Below, one piece after another: positions 29,618 to 36,604 of a DNA stretch of 36,604 nucleotides. Position numbers and translations under genes: made by a program. Within the stretch, counting starts at the first letter, position 1, and every line of letters starts with the position of its first letter. Source of the DNA: Micromonospora rosaria. GTDB taxonomy: Bacteria; Actinomycetota; Actinomycetes; Mycobacteriales; Micromonosporaceae. The stretch lies in contig NZ_LRQV01000064.1 of NCBI RefSeq assembly GCF_001567585.1, forward strand, positions 1 to 36,604, given 5' to 3'. The notes under the pieces are model-generated. The model was not told the origin of the DNA. It saw only the letters and a list, made by a program, of their open reading frames with translations, and ran no database searches.

Positions 29618-32140
29618 CTAGCGATCGGTGCCGGACGTGGGCGACTCCTCCGCGTCGGGCCGCCCGGCGTCGTCGTCCTGTTCCTTGAGCCGTTCCGCGT
29701 CGGCCCGCCCACGCCGGGTGCCGTGCTGGTACGAACTCATGGTCCGGCGGACCTGCTCGGGCGACAGGATGACGGCGACGTCCTCGGCGCCCTCCTCGGT
29801 GCCGGCGTCGTCGGCGCTGTCGCGTAGCTGCGGGACGATGCTGGCCTGCCGTACCCGTACCGGCAGCCCGGCCGGGGTGAGCGGGCTCGCCGCCGGGTCG
29901 GAGGCGTCCCCCGCCCCGCTGGCCGGGGACCGGCGCGCCGCCGGGGGCGTACCGGGTGCCGGCCCGTCCCGCTCGGTGGCGGGTCCGCCGCTCCGACCCG
30001 GTGCGGGGGCCGGCGTCGACGGGCGGGCCGGCGCGATCATCGGCAGTTCCTGGGTGGCCAGGGCGTCCGCCACCGGCCGGTTGGCGAGCGGTACCTCGGC
30101 CGTGGCGTCGGCCGCCGGGGCGGGGCGTTCGGCGAGCGCGACCGACCCGGTCGGGCCGGCCTCGCCGGGCCGGGGCCGACCACCCGCGCCGGGGGCCGCC
30201 GGTGCCGGCGCACCACCGGCGCGCGGGACGTTCACCCCGTCCGCCCCGGTCACCAGCTCCATCGGGATCAGCACGACGGCGGTGGTGCCGCCGTAGGGGG
30301 AGGCCTTGAGCTGCACGCCGACGTGGTGGCGCGCGGCGAGTTGGCTCACCACGAAGAGCCCGAGCTGGTTGGCGTTGGCGAGGCTGAAGTCCCGGGGCTG
30401 GTTGATCTGCTCGTTGGCGGCGGCGAGGTCCTCCTCGGTCATCCCCAGCCCCCGGTCCTCGATCTCGATGGCGAAGCCCCGGGCCACCAACTGGCCCCGG
30501 ACCTCGACCTGGGTCTGCGGCGGGGAGAAGGTGAGCGCGTTCTCGATCAGCTCGGCCAGCAGGTGGATCACGTCGCTGACGGCCCGCCCGGCCAGCCCGA
30601 CCGAGCCGAGCGGGAGCACCTGCACCCGGGTGTAGTCCTCGACCTCCTGGGTCGCGGCCCGCGCCACGTCGAGCATGGGGACGTTGCGCCGCCAGGCCCG
30701 CCCGGGGGACGCGCCGGAGAGCACGATCAGGTTCTCCGCGTTGCGGCGCATCCGGGTGGCCAGGTGGTCGATCCGGAACAGGTCCTCCAGCTTGTCCGGG
30801 GACTCCTCCTCCCGCTCCATCCCGTCGAGCAGGGTCACCTGGCGGTGGACCAGCCCCTGGGTACGCCGGGCGAGGCTGAGGAATACGTCGCGGACGGCGC
30901 GGCGCAGCTCCGCCTGCTCGACGGCGGTCCGGATGGCGGTCTCCTGGACCCGGTTGAACGCCTGGCCGACCTGGCCGATCTCGTCGTCGCCGACCTCCAG
31001 CGGTGGCGCCTCGGCGGCGACGTCGACCTTCTCGCCGCGACCGAGGCGCTCGACCACGGTGGGCAGGCGCTCGTCGGAGAGGCGGCGGGCCGCCTCGCGG
31101 AGCCGGGTCAGCTGCGCCATCAACGCCCGCCCGGTGGTCACCGAGACGACGATGGAGGCGATGACGGCGATCAGGCCCAGCCCGGCGGCGAGCACCAGCC
31201 GGACGACGACCATGACGGCGAACGGCGTGGAGCGTTCGACCACCGCGTCGCCACCGTCGAGCACCGCCTCCTGGAGGCCGGTCAGGGCGGCGCTGGCGGC
31301 CGGGTCCCACTCCTGCGCCGCCACGGCCGGTCTGGTGCTGTCCCGGTCGCTGACCGAGATCCGGTCCTCCAGCGCCCGGAGCTGGGTGAACTCGGGCCCG
31401 GAGAAGAGCCCGCCGAACAGTTCCCGGTCCTCGGGGCGGAGCTGGGTGAGGATCCGCTCGGTGAAGAACCGCTGCGCGGCCACCAACTGGCTGAACCGGG
31501 TGTGCTCCTCCGGCGTGATCCGCCCGGCGGCGGTGACCCCGGCGAGCAGGGCGTCCTCCCGGGAGAGGAGTTCCCGGATCCGGTACAGGTTGATCAGGTT
31601 GCGGGTGTCCGCCTCGATGCCGGGCTCGCCGATGCTGCCGATCACGTCGTACATCTGGAACAGCGTCTCGACGGCGCGGGTGTAGGTCGCCTCGGCGGTG
31701 CCCCGGTCGGTGGCCCGCCGGTCGACCGCGTCCCGGATCTCCGGCAGGGCGTCCAGCTCGCCGATCGCCGCCTCGGTGCGCTGCTGGGCCTGGTTGCTGC
31801 CGGCCAGCCGGGCCTGCCAGCTACGCGCCGACTGGGTGAACGCGCTGACGTGCCCGTCCACCGTGACCCGGCTGGCGTCGAGCGCCTCCTTGCGCGCCGC
31901 GGTCGGGGCGCCCAGGTACGCGGTGGCGAAGCGGCGCTCCTCCTGGAGGGCGAGGAGCAGCGGCTCGCTGGGGGCGGCGATCCGACTGTCGACGGTCTGG
32001 ACGCCCAGCAGGGTGAGGCCGTCCCGCAGGGTCACCCAGGCCGCGAAGGACCAGAGGGCGATCAGGGACAGCAGGAGTGCGATGACCTTCGTGCGCAGAT
32101 TGGTGCTGCGATACCGCATAGAACCGTCCCAAGCGGACAT
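29618..32140 (-). CDS. Conservon sensor histidine kinase-like protein (CvnA type)
   Basis: This 840-residue membrane sensor, the first conservon gene, starts at ATG 32140 behind GGGAAGG. TM1 is about 18-38. A large extracytoplasmic domain of the nitrate-sensor (NIT) kind (about 50-305) is rich in helices (TYTRAVETLFQMYDVIGSIG). TM2 is about 306-334. A HAMP-like linker contains GDDEIGQVGQAFNRV. The dimerisation segment has the motif LFRIDHLATRMRRNAENLIV. The HATPase domain (about 480-625) shows an N-box LLAELIENALTFSPP, IEIEDRGLGMTEEDL and LGLFVVSQLAARH. A long disordered tail, rich in Pro, Ala and Gly (about 640-840), ends before the roadblock gene. No response regulator is nearby, as expected for conservons, which signal through the roadblock, DUF742 and GTPase proteins. 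Confidence 0.94.
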   Translation of the reverse strand: MSAWDGSMRYRSTNLRTKVIALLLSLIALWSFAAWVTLRDGLTLLGVQTVDSRIAAPSEPLLLALQEERRFATAYLGAPTAARKEALDASRVTVDGHVSAFTQSARSWQARLAGSNQAQQRTEAAIGELDALPEIRDAVDRRATDRGTAEATYTRAVETLFQMYDVIGSIGEPGIEADTRNLINLYRIRELLSREDALLAGVTAAGRITPEEHTRFSQLVAAQRFFTERILTQLRPEDRELFGGLFSGPEFTQLRALEDRISVSDRDSTRPAVAAQEWDPAASAALTGLQEAVLDGGDAVVERSTPFAVMVVVRLVLAAGLGLIAVIASIVVSVTTGRALMAQLTRLREAARRLSDERLPTVVERLGRGEKVDVAAEAPPLEVGDDEIGQVGQAFNRVQETAIRTAVEQAELRRAVRDVFLSLARRTQGLVHRQVTLLDGMEREEESPDKLEDLFRIDHLATRMRRNAENLIVLSGASPGRAWRRNVPMLDVARAATQEVEDYTRVQVLPLGSVGLAGRAVSDVIHLLAELIENALTFSPPQTQVEVRGQLVARGFAIEIEDRGLGMTEEDLAAANEQINQPRDFSLANANQLGLFVVSQLAARHHVGVQLKASPYGGTTAVVLIPMELVTGADGVNVPRAGGAPAPAAPGAGGRPRPGEAGPTGSVALAERPAPAADATAEVPLANRPVADALATQELPMIAPARPSTPAPAPGRSGGPATERDGPAPGTPPAARRSPASGAGDASDPAASPLTPAGLPVRVRQASIVPQLRDSADDAGTEEGAEDVAVILSPEQVRRTMSSYQHGTRRGRADAERLKEQDDDAGRPDAEESPTSGTDR

Positions 32141-32515
32141 TGGTACCTTCCCGGGGTGCCGGGCCGGTGAGCTATCGGAGTGGCAGACCGGGGAGACGCT
32201 AGCAGTTGTCCGACTCTCCCCTCAAGAGCGCACTATTGGCCCGGTATGACCGCACTCGTCCGGCCGGGTGCTCCTCGGGCATGTCCGCCGCCCGGCGGGT
32301 GGGCGGGCGGTTCGGGGGGTCGGTGGCGTCACCGCCGTCGCGGTGGGTGTCGACAGTGGTCACCCTGCGTCAAGCCGGGAGTGTCTCGGCGCGGATGGTG
32401 AATCCGATCACCCCACGCGTCGGTAGCCATACCCAGAGGACATGGCTACCGTCTCTTCAGCGACGACTGCCCGGCTGGCCCCCTTTGTGCGTACCGGGCG
32501 AGGGGAGAAGCCACT
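32141..32515. promoter_or_regulatory. Divergent control region, conservon and terpenoid operon
   Basis: These 375 bp separate the kinase start (-) from the P450 start (+) and must hold both promoters. Visible structure: a 7-bp inverted repeat GGGGAGA/TCTCCCC (32190-32196 and 32215-32221), and a perfect 10-bp inverted repeat CGGTAGCCAT-N11-ATGGCTACCG (32421-32451) about 65 bp before the P450 start. An ATG with an AGAGGAC site (32442) lies in the right arm and could open a short leader frame, but that frame runs into the P450 gene out of phase. No convincing -35/-10 pair was found. Confidence 0.5.
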
Positions 32516-33901
32516 GTGGAGGATCCCGGAGGCGTGTCCGCGCCCAGGTCCAGGCTGCTCCCCACCCGGTACGTGGTGCCCCGGATGGCTGGTGGCGTGC
32601 ACGCCGCGCTGCTCGACGCCGGGGCGCGCGGTGGCGGCGAGGTGGTCCGGCTCGGCCTCGGGCCGCTGCGGCCGTACCTGGTCACCCACCCCACCCACGT
32701 CCAGCAGGTCCTCCAGGAGCGGGCGGAGACGTACCGGCGGGGCGACGACACCGCGATGTGGCGGTCGGTCCGGCGCTTCGCCGGGGACGGCATCCTCGCC
32801 GAGGGCCCGACCTGGGCGGCGAGCCGGCGGATCCTGGCCCCGCTGTTCCGGTCGAGCCGGATGGGCGCCGTCGGCGGGCCGATGGCGGCGGCGGTCGCGG
32901 CGGCCGTGGCCGACCTGGAACCGGCGGCGGCCGACGGCCGCCCGGTCGACATCGGCGCCGCGTTGACCGGCATCGCCACCGCCGGCATCATGCCGGCCTT
33001 CTTCGCCGACCGGCTCACCGTGGCCGACCTGCACCGGATCACCACCGCCCAGGAGGTGGTCGTCACCTCGATGGCGCCCCGGATGCTGCTGCCCTTCGTG
33101 CCCTGGTGGGTCCGGATGCCGGGCGACCGGCGGTTCGACGCCGCCGTCCGGTCCATCGACGACATCCTGTTCCCGGTGGTCCGGGCCGTCCGGCGGACCC
33201 CCGGCGACGGCGACGACGTGGTCTCCGTGCTGGCCCGCGCCCGCCGGCCCGACGGCGGGGTGCTCGACGAGCGGCAGATCCGCGACGACCTGGTGGCCAT
33301 GATCGGCGTCACCACCGAGACGGCCCCGGTGGTGCTGACCTGGCTCTGGCCCGAGCTGGCCAACCGGCCCGAGGTCACCGCCCGGCTGTACGCGGAGGTC
33401 GACCGGGTCGTCGGCGTCGGCCCGGTCCGGGTCGAGCACGTCGAACACCTGCGCTACCTGCGGATGGTGCTCGACGAACTCCTCCGCCTGTACCCGGCCG
33501 GGTGGCTGCTGCCCCGCCGGGCCGTCGCCGCCGACGTGCTCGGCGGGGTCCGGGTCGAGGCCGGGGCCACCGTGCTCCTCTCGCCGTACGTCACCCAGCG
33601 GATGCCGCTGTTCTGGGGGCCCGACGCGGCGGAGTTCGACCCGGACCGGTTCGCGCCGGGCCGGGCCGAGGCCGAGGGCCGGCACCGGTACGCCCACCAC
33701 CCGTTCGGCATCGGGATGCACCGCTGTCTCGGTGAACACCTGTTCCACCTGGAAGCCGCCCTGATCGTGGCCAACCTGCTGCACCGGTTCCACTTCACGA
33801 CCGCCGATCCGACCGTGCCCGCGCCCCGGGTCGCCACGTCGCTGCGCCCCGGGCGGCCGGTGCTGCTGACCCTGGCGCCCCGCCGCCGACCCGAGGAGTG
33901 A
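32516..33901 (+). CDS. Cytochrome P450, terpenoid operon
   Basis: This 461-residue cytosolic heme monooxygenase starts at GTG 32516 behind AGGGGAGAAG. The heme-ligand loop is HHPFGIGMHRCLGEH with Cys404. The K-helix ExxR is ELLR (321-324), and FDPDRFAP stands at the PERF position. The I-helix reads AMIGVTTETAPVV (261-273), where the usual acid before the conserved Thr is replaced by Thr and a Glu follows it instead. That could change proton delivery. It is the first gene of a three-gene set: the class I cyclase begins 5 nt after its stop. The likely role is oxidation of the diterpene made by the two cyclases; electron partners are not in the window. P450s of the CYP154/157 groups often accompany conservons; the intact ExxR argues against CYP157. 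Confidence 0.93.
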   Translation: MEDPGGVSAPRSRLLPTRYVVPRMAGGVHAALLDAGARGGGEVVRLGLGPLRPYLVTHPTHVQQVLQERAETYRRGDDTAMWRSVRRFAGDGILAEGPTWAASRRILAPLFRSSRMGAVGGPMAAAVAAAVADLEPAAADGRPVDIGAALTGIATAGIMPAFFADRLTVADLHRITTAQEVVVTSMAPRMLLPFVPWWVRMPGDRRFDAAVRSIDDILFPVVRAVRRTPGDGDDVVSVLARARRPDGGVLDERQIRDDLVAMIGVTTETAPVVLTWLWPELANRPEVTARLYAEVDRVVGVGPVRVEHVEHLRYLRMVLDELLRLYPAGWLLPRRAVAADVLGGVRVEAGATVLLSPYVTQRMPLFWGPDAAEFDPDRFAPGRAEAEGRHRYAHHPFGIGMHRCLGEHLFHLEAALIVANLLHRFHFTTADPTVPAPRVATSLRPGRPVLLTLAPRRRPEE

Positions 33902-33906
33902 CCCCG

Positions 33907-34848
33907 ATGTCCGCCACCCTCCCCACCAGCACCGAGCCGTCGGCCGCCGCCGCCGACGTCGACGCCGCCGTCCGTGCCGCCCTCGACGCGGCCACCGAGC
34001 AGGGCCGGATCTGCGCCCTGGCCGCCCGGGGGCAGCGGGACCTGCAGACCCTGGTCGCGGAGCACCCCGACCTCTTCCCGAACCCACCGGTCGACCCGGC
34101 CATGCTCGGCGCGGTCGCGATGTCCACCGCCTTCATCGCCCCCTGGTGCACCGCGGCGGAGCTGCGCGTCGCCAACCGCGCCTCGCTCTGGGTGACCGCC
34201 GAGGACTGGCAGATCGAGCGCGGCGGGTCGGCGGCGGCGGTCGACGCGATCGTCACCCGCTGCCTGGCGGTCGCCGACGGGTCACCACCGGCCGACGGCG
34301 ACCAGCTCGGCCACCTCCTCGCCCGGATCCGGGCCGACCTGGACGCCGTCGCGGCCTTCGCCGACCACCGGGAGCGGTGGCGGGAGGAGGTCCGGCGGAT
34401 GCTCGCCGCCGACGCCCGGGAGTGGCACTGGCGGTCCGACCCCGGCGGCCCGCCCACCGTCGAGGAGTACCTGGACAACGCCGACGGGTTCGGCGCGACC
34501 TTCGTCAACGTGTCGCACTGGATCGCCACCGGCGACGCCGGGACGCTCGCCCGGCTCGACGAGCTGACCACCGCCAGCCGGCAGGTGCAGCAGATCGTCC
34601 GCCTGGTCAACGACCTGGCCAGTTACGACCGGGACAGGGCCACCGGCGACCTCAACGTGCTCGCCCTTGGCCCGGACCAGGCCGACGTACGGCGGCTGAT
34701 CGGCGAGCGGCTGGCCCGGTGCCAGCGGGTGCTGGCCGACCTGGCCCGGGTCTGCCCCCGGCAGGCGGCGTATCTGTCCCGCGAGATCGGCTTCACCACC
34801 GGCTTCTACCGGATGACAGACTTCTGGGGCGACGGTGCCGGCCGGTGA
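33907..34848 (+). CDS. Class I terpene synthase
   Basis: This 313-residue all-alpha terpene cyclase, similar in length to bacterial terpene synthases, starts at ATG 33907. GAGGAG lies 9 nt upstream inside the end of the P450 gene. Mg-binding motifs: the first (Asp-rich) site appears as AEDWQIER (98-105), a variant with Glu99-Asp100 and Glu104 rather than DDxxD. The NSE-type site is NDLASYDRD (235-243), fitting NDxxSxxxD/E. An RMTDFW near the C-terminus may correspond to the conserved Arg-x-x region. The enzyme would ionise a diphosphate. Beside a class II cyclase the natural substrate is a copalyl- or halimadienyl-type bicyclic diphosphate. The EEYLDN segment (187-192) that normally precedes an Arg sensor is followed by no Arg. 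Activity therefore deserves a test. Confidence 0.85.
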   Translation: MSATLPTSTEPSAAAADVDAAVRAALDAATEQGRICALAARGQRDLQTLVAEHPDLFPNPPVDPAMLGAVAMSTAFIAPWCTAAELRVANRASLWVTAEDWQIERGGSAAAVDAIVTRCLAVADGSPPADGDQLGHLLARIRADLDAVAAFADHRERWREEVRRMLAADAREWHWRSDPGGPPTVEEYLDNADGFGATFVNVSHWIATGDAGTLARLDELTTASRQVQQIVRLVNDLASYDRDRATGDLNVLALGPDQADVRRLIGERLARCQRVLADLARVCPRQAAYLSREIGFTTGFYRMTDFWGDGAGR

Positions 34849-36547
34849 CCCGCCCCCGTCGCCGGCCGTCCCGGTCCCGCGACGCCCGCTGACCGACACC
34901 GACACCGGCACCGACACCGACACCGGTAGCGGCACCGGTACCGCCGACCCGGCCGTGGCCGCCCGGCACCTGGTGGCGGAGCTGACCCGGCAGCCGGACG
35001 GCCAGGTCTCGGTGTCGCCGTACGAGACCGGCCGGCTGGTCAGCCTCGCGCCCTGGTTGACCGGGCACGCCGAGCGGGTCCGGTACCTGGTCGACAGCCA
35101 GCGCGCCGACGGCGGCTGGGGGACCGGCGACCGGTACGCCCTGGTGCCCAGCCTGAGCGCCACCGAGGCGCTGCTCGCCGTGGCGCGTACCGGATCGGCG
35201 GCCGGCGTCGACGGGGTGGCCCGCGCCGCCGCTCGTGGACTGCGCGCCCTGCCCCGGTGGCTCGGCGCCACCCGGCTGCCGGACACCCCCGCGATCGACC
35301 TGATCGTGCCGGCGCTGGTCGCGGCGGTCAACGGGCACCTGGCCGACCCGGCCGGCCACCCCGGCGGGTCCCCGGCGGTCGCCGGCCCGTCCCGGCTGGA
35401 CCTGCCGCCGACCATGACCCCGGCGCGGTTCACCGCCGTGCGGGACCGGGTGCGCGGCGGCGCGCCCCTGCACCCGAAACTGCACCACGCCCTGGAGGTG
35501 GTCGGCCCGCTGGCCCGCCACGCCCGGGGGGTCGTGCCGTCGGCCACCGGCGCGGTCGGCGCGTCCCCGGCGGCCACCGCCGCCTGGCTCGGTGGGGCCG
35601 ACCGGCCCGACGTTCATCCCACGGCGGCGGCCTACCTGGCGGCGGCGGTCCGCCCGCTCGGCGGGCTCGCCCCCTGCACCACCCCGATCACCGTCTTCGA
35701 GCGGGCCTGGGTGCTCAGCACGGTGACCCGGGCCGGCATCCGGGTGGCCGTCCCACCCGACCTGGTCGACAGTCTCACCGCCGGGCTCGGCGAGGACGGC
35801 ACCGCGACCAGCCCCGGACTGCCCGCCGACGCCGACACCACCGCCGTCACCCTGTACGCGCTGATGCGGCTCGGCGTCCCGGTCACCCCGCACTGCCTGT
35901 GGCGGTACGAGACGGACACCGGCTTCTGCACCTGGCCGGCGGAGGACGGCCGCTCGGTCACCACCAACGCGCACGTCCTCGACGCCTTCGGCCGGCACCT
36001 GGCCACCCTCGGCCCGCATCCGGCGGCCACCGGGGAGTCCGCCGCCCGGTACCGGGCGGCGGCCCACCGGCTGGAGACCTTCCTCCTCGACCAGCAGCAC
36101 GCCGACGGGGGCTGGCGGGACCGGTGGCACGCCTCGCCGTACTACGCGACGCTCTGCTGCGCCCTGGCGCTGTCCGGGTACGGCGAGACGTCCGGGGTGC
36201 CGCCCGCGCTCGCCCGGGCCGCCCGGTGGGTCGTCGACACCCAACGGCCGGACGGCTCGTGGGGGCGCTGGGGCGGCACCGTGGAGGAGACCGCGTACGC
36301 CGTGCACCTGCTCGCGGTGGTCGGTCCGCAGCCGGGCACTGCGGCGGCGATCGACCGGGCCCGCCCCCACCTGGGCCGGCCGGACGCGCACCGGGTCACG
36401 CCCCCGCTCTGGCACGACAAGGACCTGTACCGCCCGACGGCGATCGTCGGCGCGGCCGTGCTGGCCGCCCGGCACCTCGCGGCGGCCACGGTGGACACCG
36501 TGCCGGCGGCGTCGGCACCTGCCCTGGACTCGCCCGGCGGGCCGTAG
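34835..36547 (+). CDS. Class II diterpene cyclase with DXDTT motif
   Basis: This 570-residue protonation-dependent cyclase has the squalene-hopene/prenyltransferase-like double-barrel fold. GTG 34835 overlaps the class I cyclase by 14 bp, so translation is coupled. After a Thr/Asp/Gly-rich N-tail (19-37), QW-type repeats occur: SQRADGGWG (88-96), QQHADGGWRD (420-429) and TQRPDGSWG (469-477). The catalytic motif is DADTT (332-336), i.e. DXDTT rather than DXDDT. I recall the same variant in mycobacterial Rv3377c, the tuberculosinyl (halimadienyl) diphosphate synthase; the middle Asp (334) is the expected proton donor. Substrate: geranylgeranyl diphosphate; product: a bicyclic diphosphate handed to the class I enzyme. 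No GGPP synthase is in view, so it may lie beyond the right edge or elsewhere. The stop codon lies inside a tRNA-like sequence. Confidence 0.9.
   Translation: MPAGDPPPSPAVPVPRRPLTDTDTGTDTDTGSGTGTADPAVAARHLVAELTRQPDGQVSVSPYETGRLVSLAPWLTGHAERVRYLVDSQRADGGWGTGDRYALVPSLSATEALLAVARTGSAAGVDGVARAAARGLRALPRWLGATRLPDTPAIDLIVPALVAAVNGHLADPAGHPGGSPAVAGPSRLDLPPTMTPARFTAVRDRVRGGAPLHPKLHHALEVVGPLARHARGVVPSATGAVGASPAATAAWLGGADRPDVHPTAAAYLAAAVRPLGGLAPCTTPITVFERAWVLSTVTRAGIRVAVPPDLVDSLTAGLGEDGTATSPGLPADADTTAVTLYALMRLGVPVTPHCLWRYETDTGFCTWPAEDGRSVTTNAHVLDAFGRHLATLGPHPAATGESAARYRAAAHRLETFLLDQQHADGGWRDRWHASPYYATLCCALALSGYGETSGVPPALARAARWVVDTQRPDGSWGRWGGTVEETAYAVHLLAVVGPQPGTAAAIDRARPHLGRPDAHRVTPPLWHDKDLYRPTAIVGAAVLAARHLAAATVDTVPAASAPALDSPGGP
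34892..34945 (+). repeat. ACCGACACC-type hexamer repeats in cyclase N-terminus
   Basis: Imperfect ACCGAC / ACCGGC / ACCGGT hexamers run for about 54 bp and encode alternating Thr-Asp and Thr-Gly. The array is in frame and lies before the folded domain. It may vary in length between strains. Confidence 0.7.
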
Positions 36548-36604
36548 CGCAGCGGTCGTCGCGCCCGCTCTGCGTTTGGGAGGACGCCGGTTCGATCCCG
36601 CCCG
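36538..36604 (+). tRNA. Degenerate tRNA-Pro-like sequence, cut by window end
   Basis: Reading from 36538: acceptor-like CGGGCCG, TA, then a perfect D-stem GCGC/GCGC (36547-36550 and 36561-36564) with a loop containing GG. A T-loop box GGTTCGATCC (36589-36598) is followed by CG, which fits the start of the returning acceptor strand. The middle is abnormal. TTTGGGA (GGG anticodon context) is framed by GCGT/ACGC with an 8-nt loop, but those pairs overlap the T-stem, and extra bases follow the D-arm. The alternative register has a mismatched stem and no U33. Likely a tRNA-derived remnant. It overlaps the cyclase stop codon, and the last few bases are outside the window. Confidence 0.35.

Noticed and set aside
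32442..32966. 174-codon frame beginning at ATG 32442 with an AGAGGAC site
   Set aside because: After the first 25 codons it overlaps the P450 gene out of frame and becomes Pro/Arg/Ser-rich. At most it is a leader fragment.

Overview
The window is very GC-rich, with frequent GTG starts. It carries a conservon (kinase / roadblock / DUF742 / GTPase), a SARP-type regulator and an actinobacterial-type ribosomal protein S4. It also contains a palindromic element built on TTGATCATGGAGTT, which I associate from memory with Micromonospora-like genomes. The source is therefore an actinomycete, most likely of the Micromonosporaceae. The family call is an inference. No rRNA, insertion sequence, integrase, phage gene or CRISPR array was seen.

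Layout. Positions 1-5.3 kb hold a secreted purple-acid-phosphatase-type metallophosphatase (-), a small exported septum-formation-domain protein (+), a secreted PQQ-type sugar dehydrogenase with a cellulose-binding module (+) and an unrecognised seven-helix membrane protein (+). Positions 5.4-15.4 kb hold a 1043-residue exported protein of unknown function, then a large SARP regulator (+). Convergent to the SARP is the most striking gene of the window: an exported protein of about 1240 residues that fuses a pectate-lyase-like beta-helix, a complete CdtB-type (cytolethal distending toxin B) nuclease domain and a ricin-type lectin. Positions 15.5-22.2 kb hold a TauE/SafE permease, a membrane-anchored NACHT-type STAND NTPase, an I36/crystallin-like secreted protein, an XRE-HTH transmembrane protein and a small conserved protein.

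Positions 22.2-25.1 kb form a translation-related pair. A stand-alone S4 gene lies behind a near-consensus DtxR/IdeR iron box. A Tet(M)/OtrA-like ribosomal-protection GTPase follows, preceded by a hairpin and a 33-codon leader ORF that overlaps its start. Positions 25.1-28.2 kb hold a GNAT acetyltransferase, an extraordinary C-run/hairpin/G-run element, a CopC-like copper protein and a divergent polytopic membrane protein. Positions 28.2-32.1 kb are the complete four-gene conservon (-). Divergent from it, 32.5-36.5 kb is a tightly packed terpenoid operon: a cytochrome P450, a class I terpene cyclase and a class II diterpene cyclase with a DXDTT motif like that reported for mycobacterial Rv3377c. 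The right edge enters a degenerate tRNA-Pro-like sequence that contains the stop codon of the cyclase.

How parts may work together. The class II and class I cyclases plus the P450 would turn a C20 diphosphate into an oxidised bicyclic or polycyclic diterpenoid; no prenyltransferase is in view. The adjacent conservon is the obvious candidate signalling input. The CdtB-lectin fusion looks like a one-chain analogue of the three-subunit CDT toxin. The SARP next to it, and the unknown secreted protein upstream of the SARP, are candidates for the same secretion or regulation programme, but that link rests on position only.
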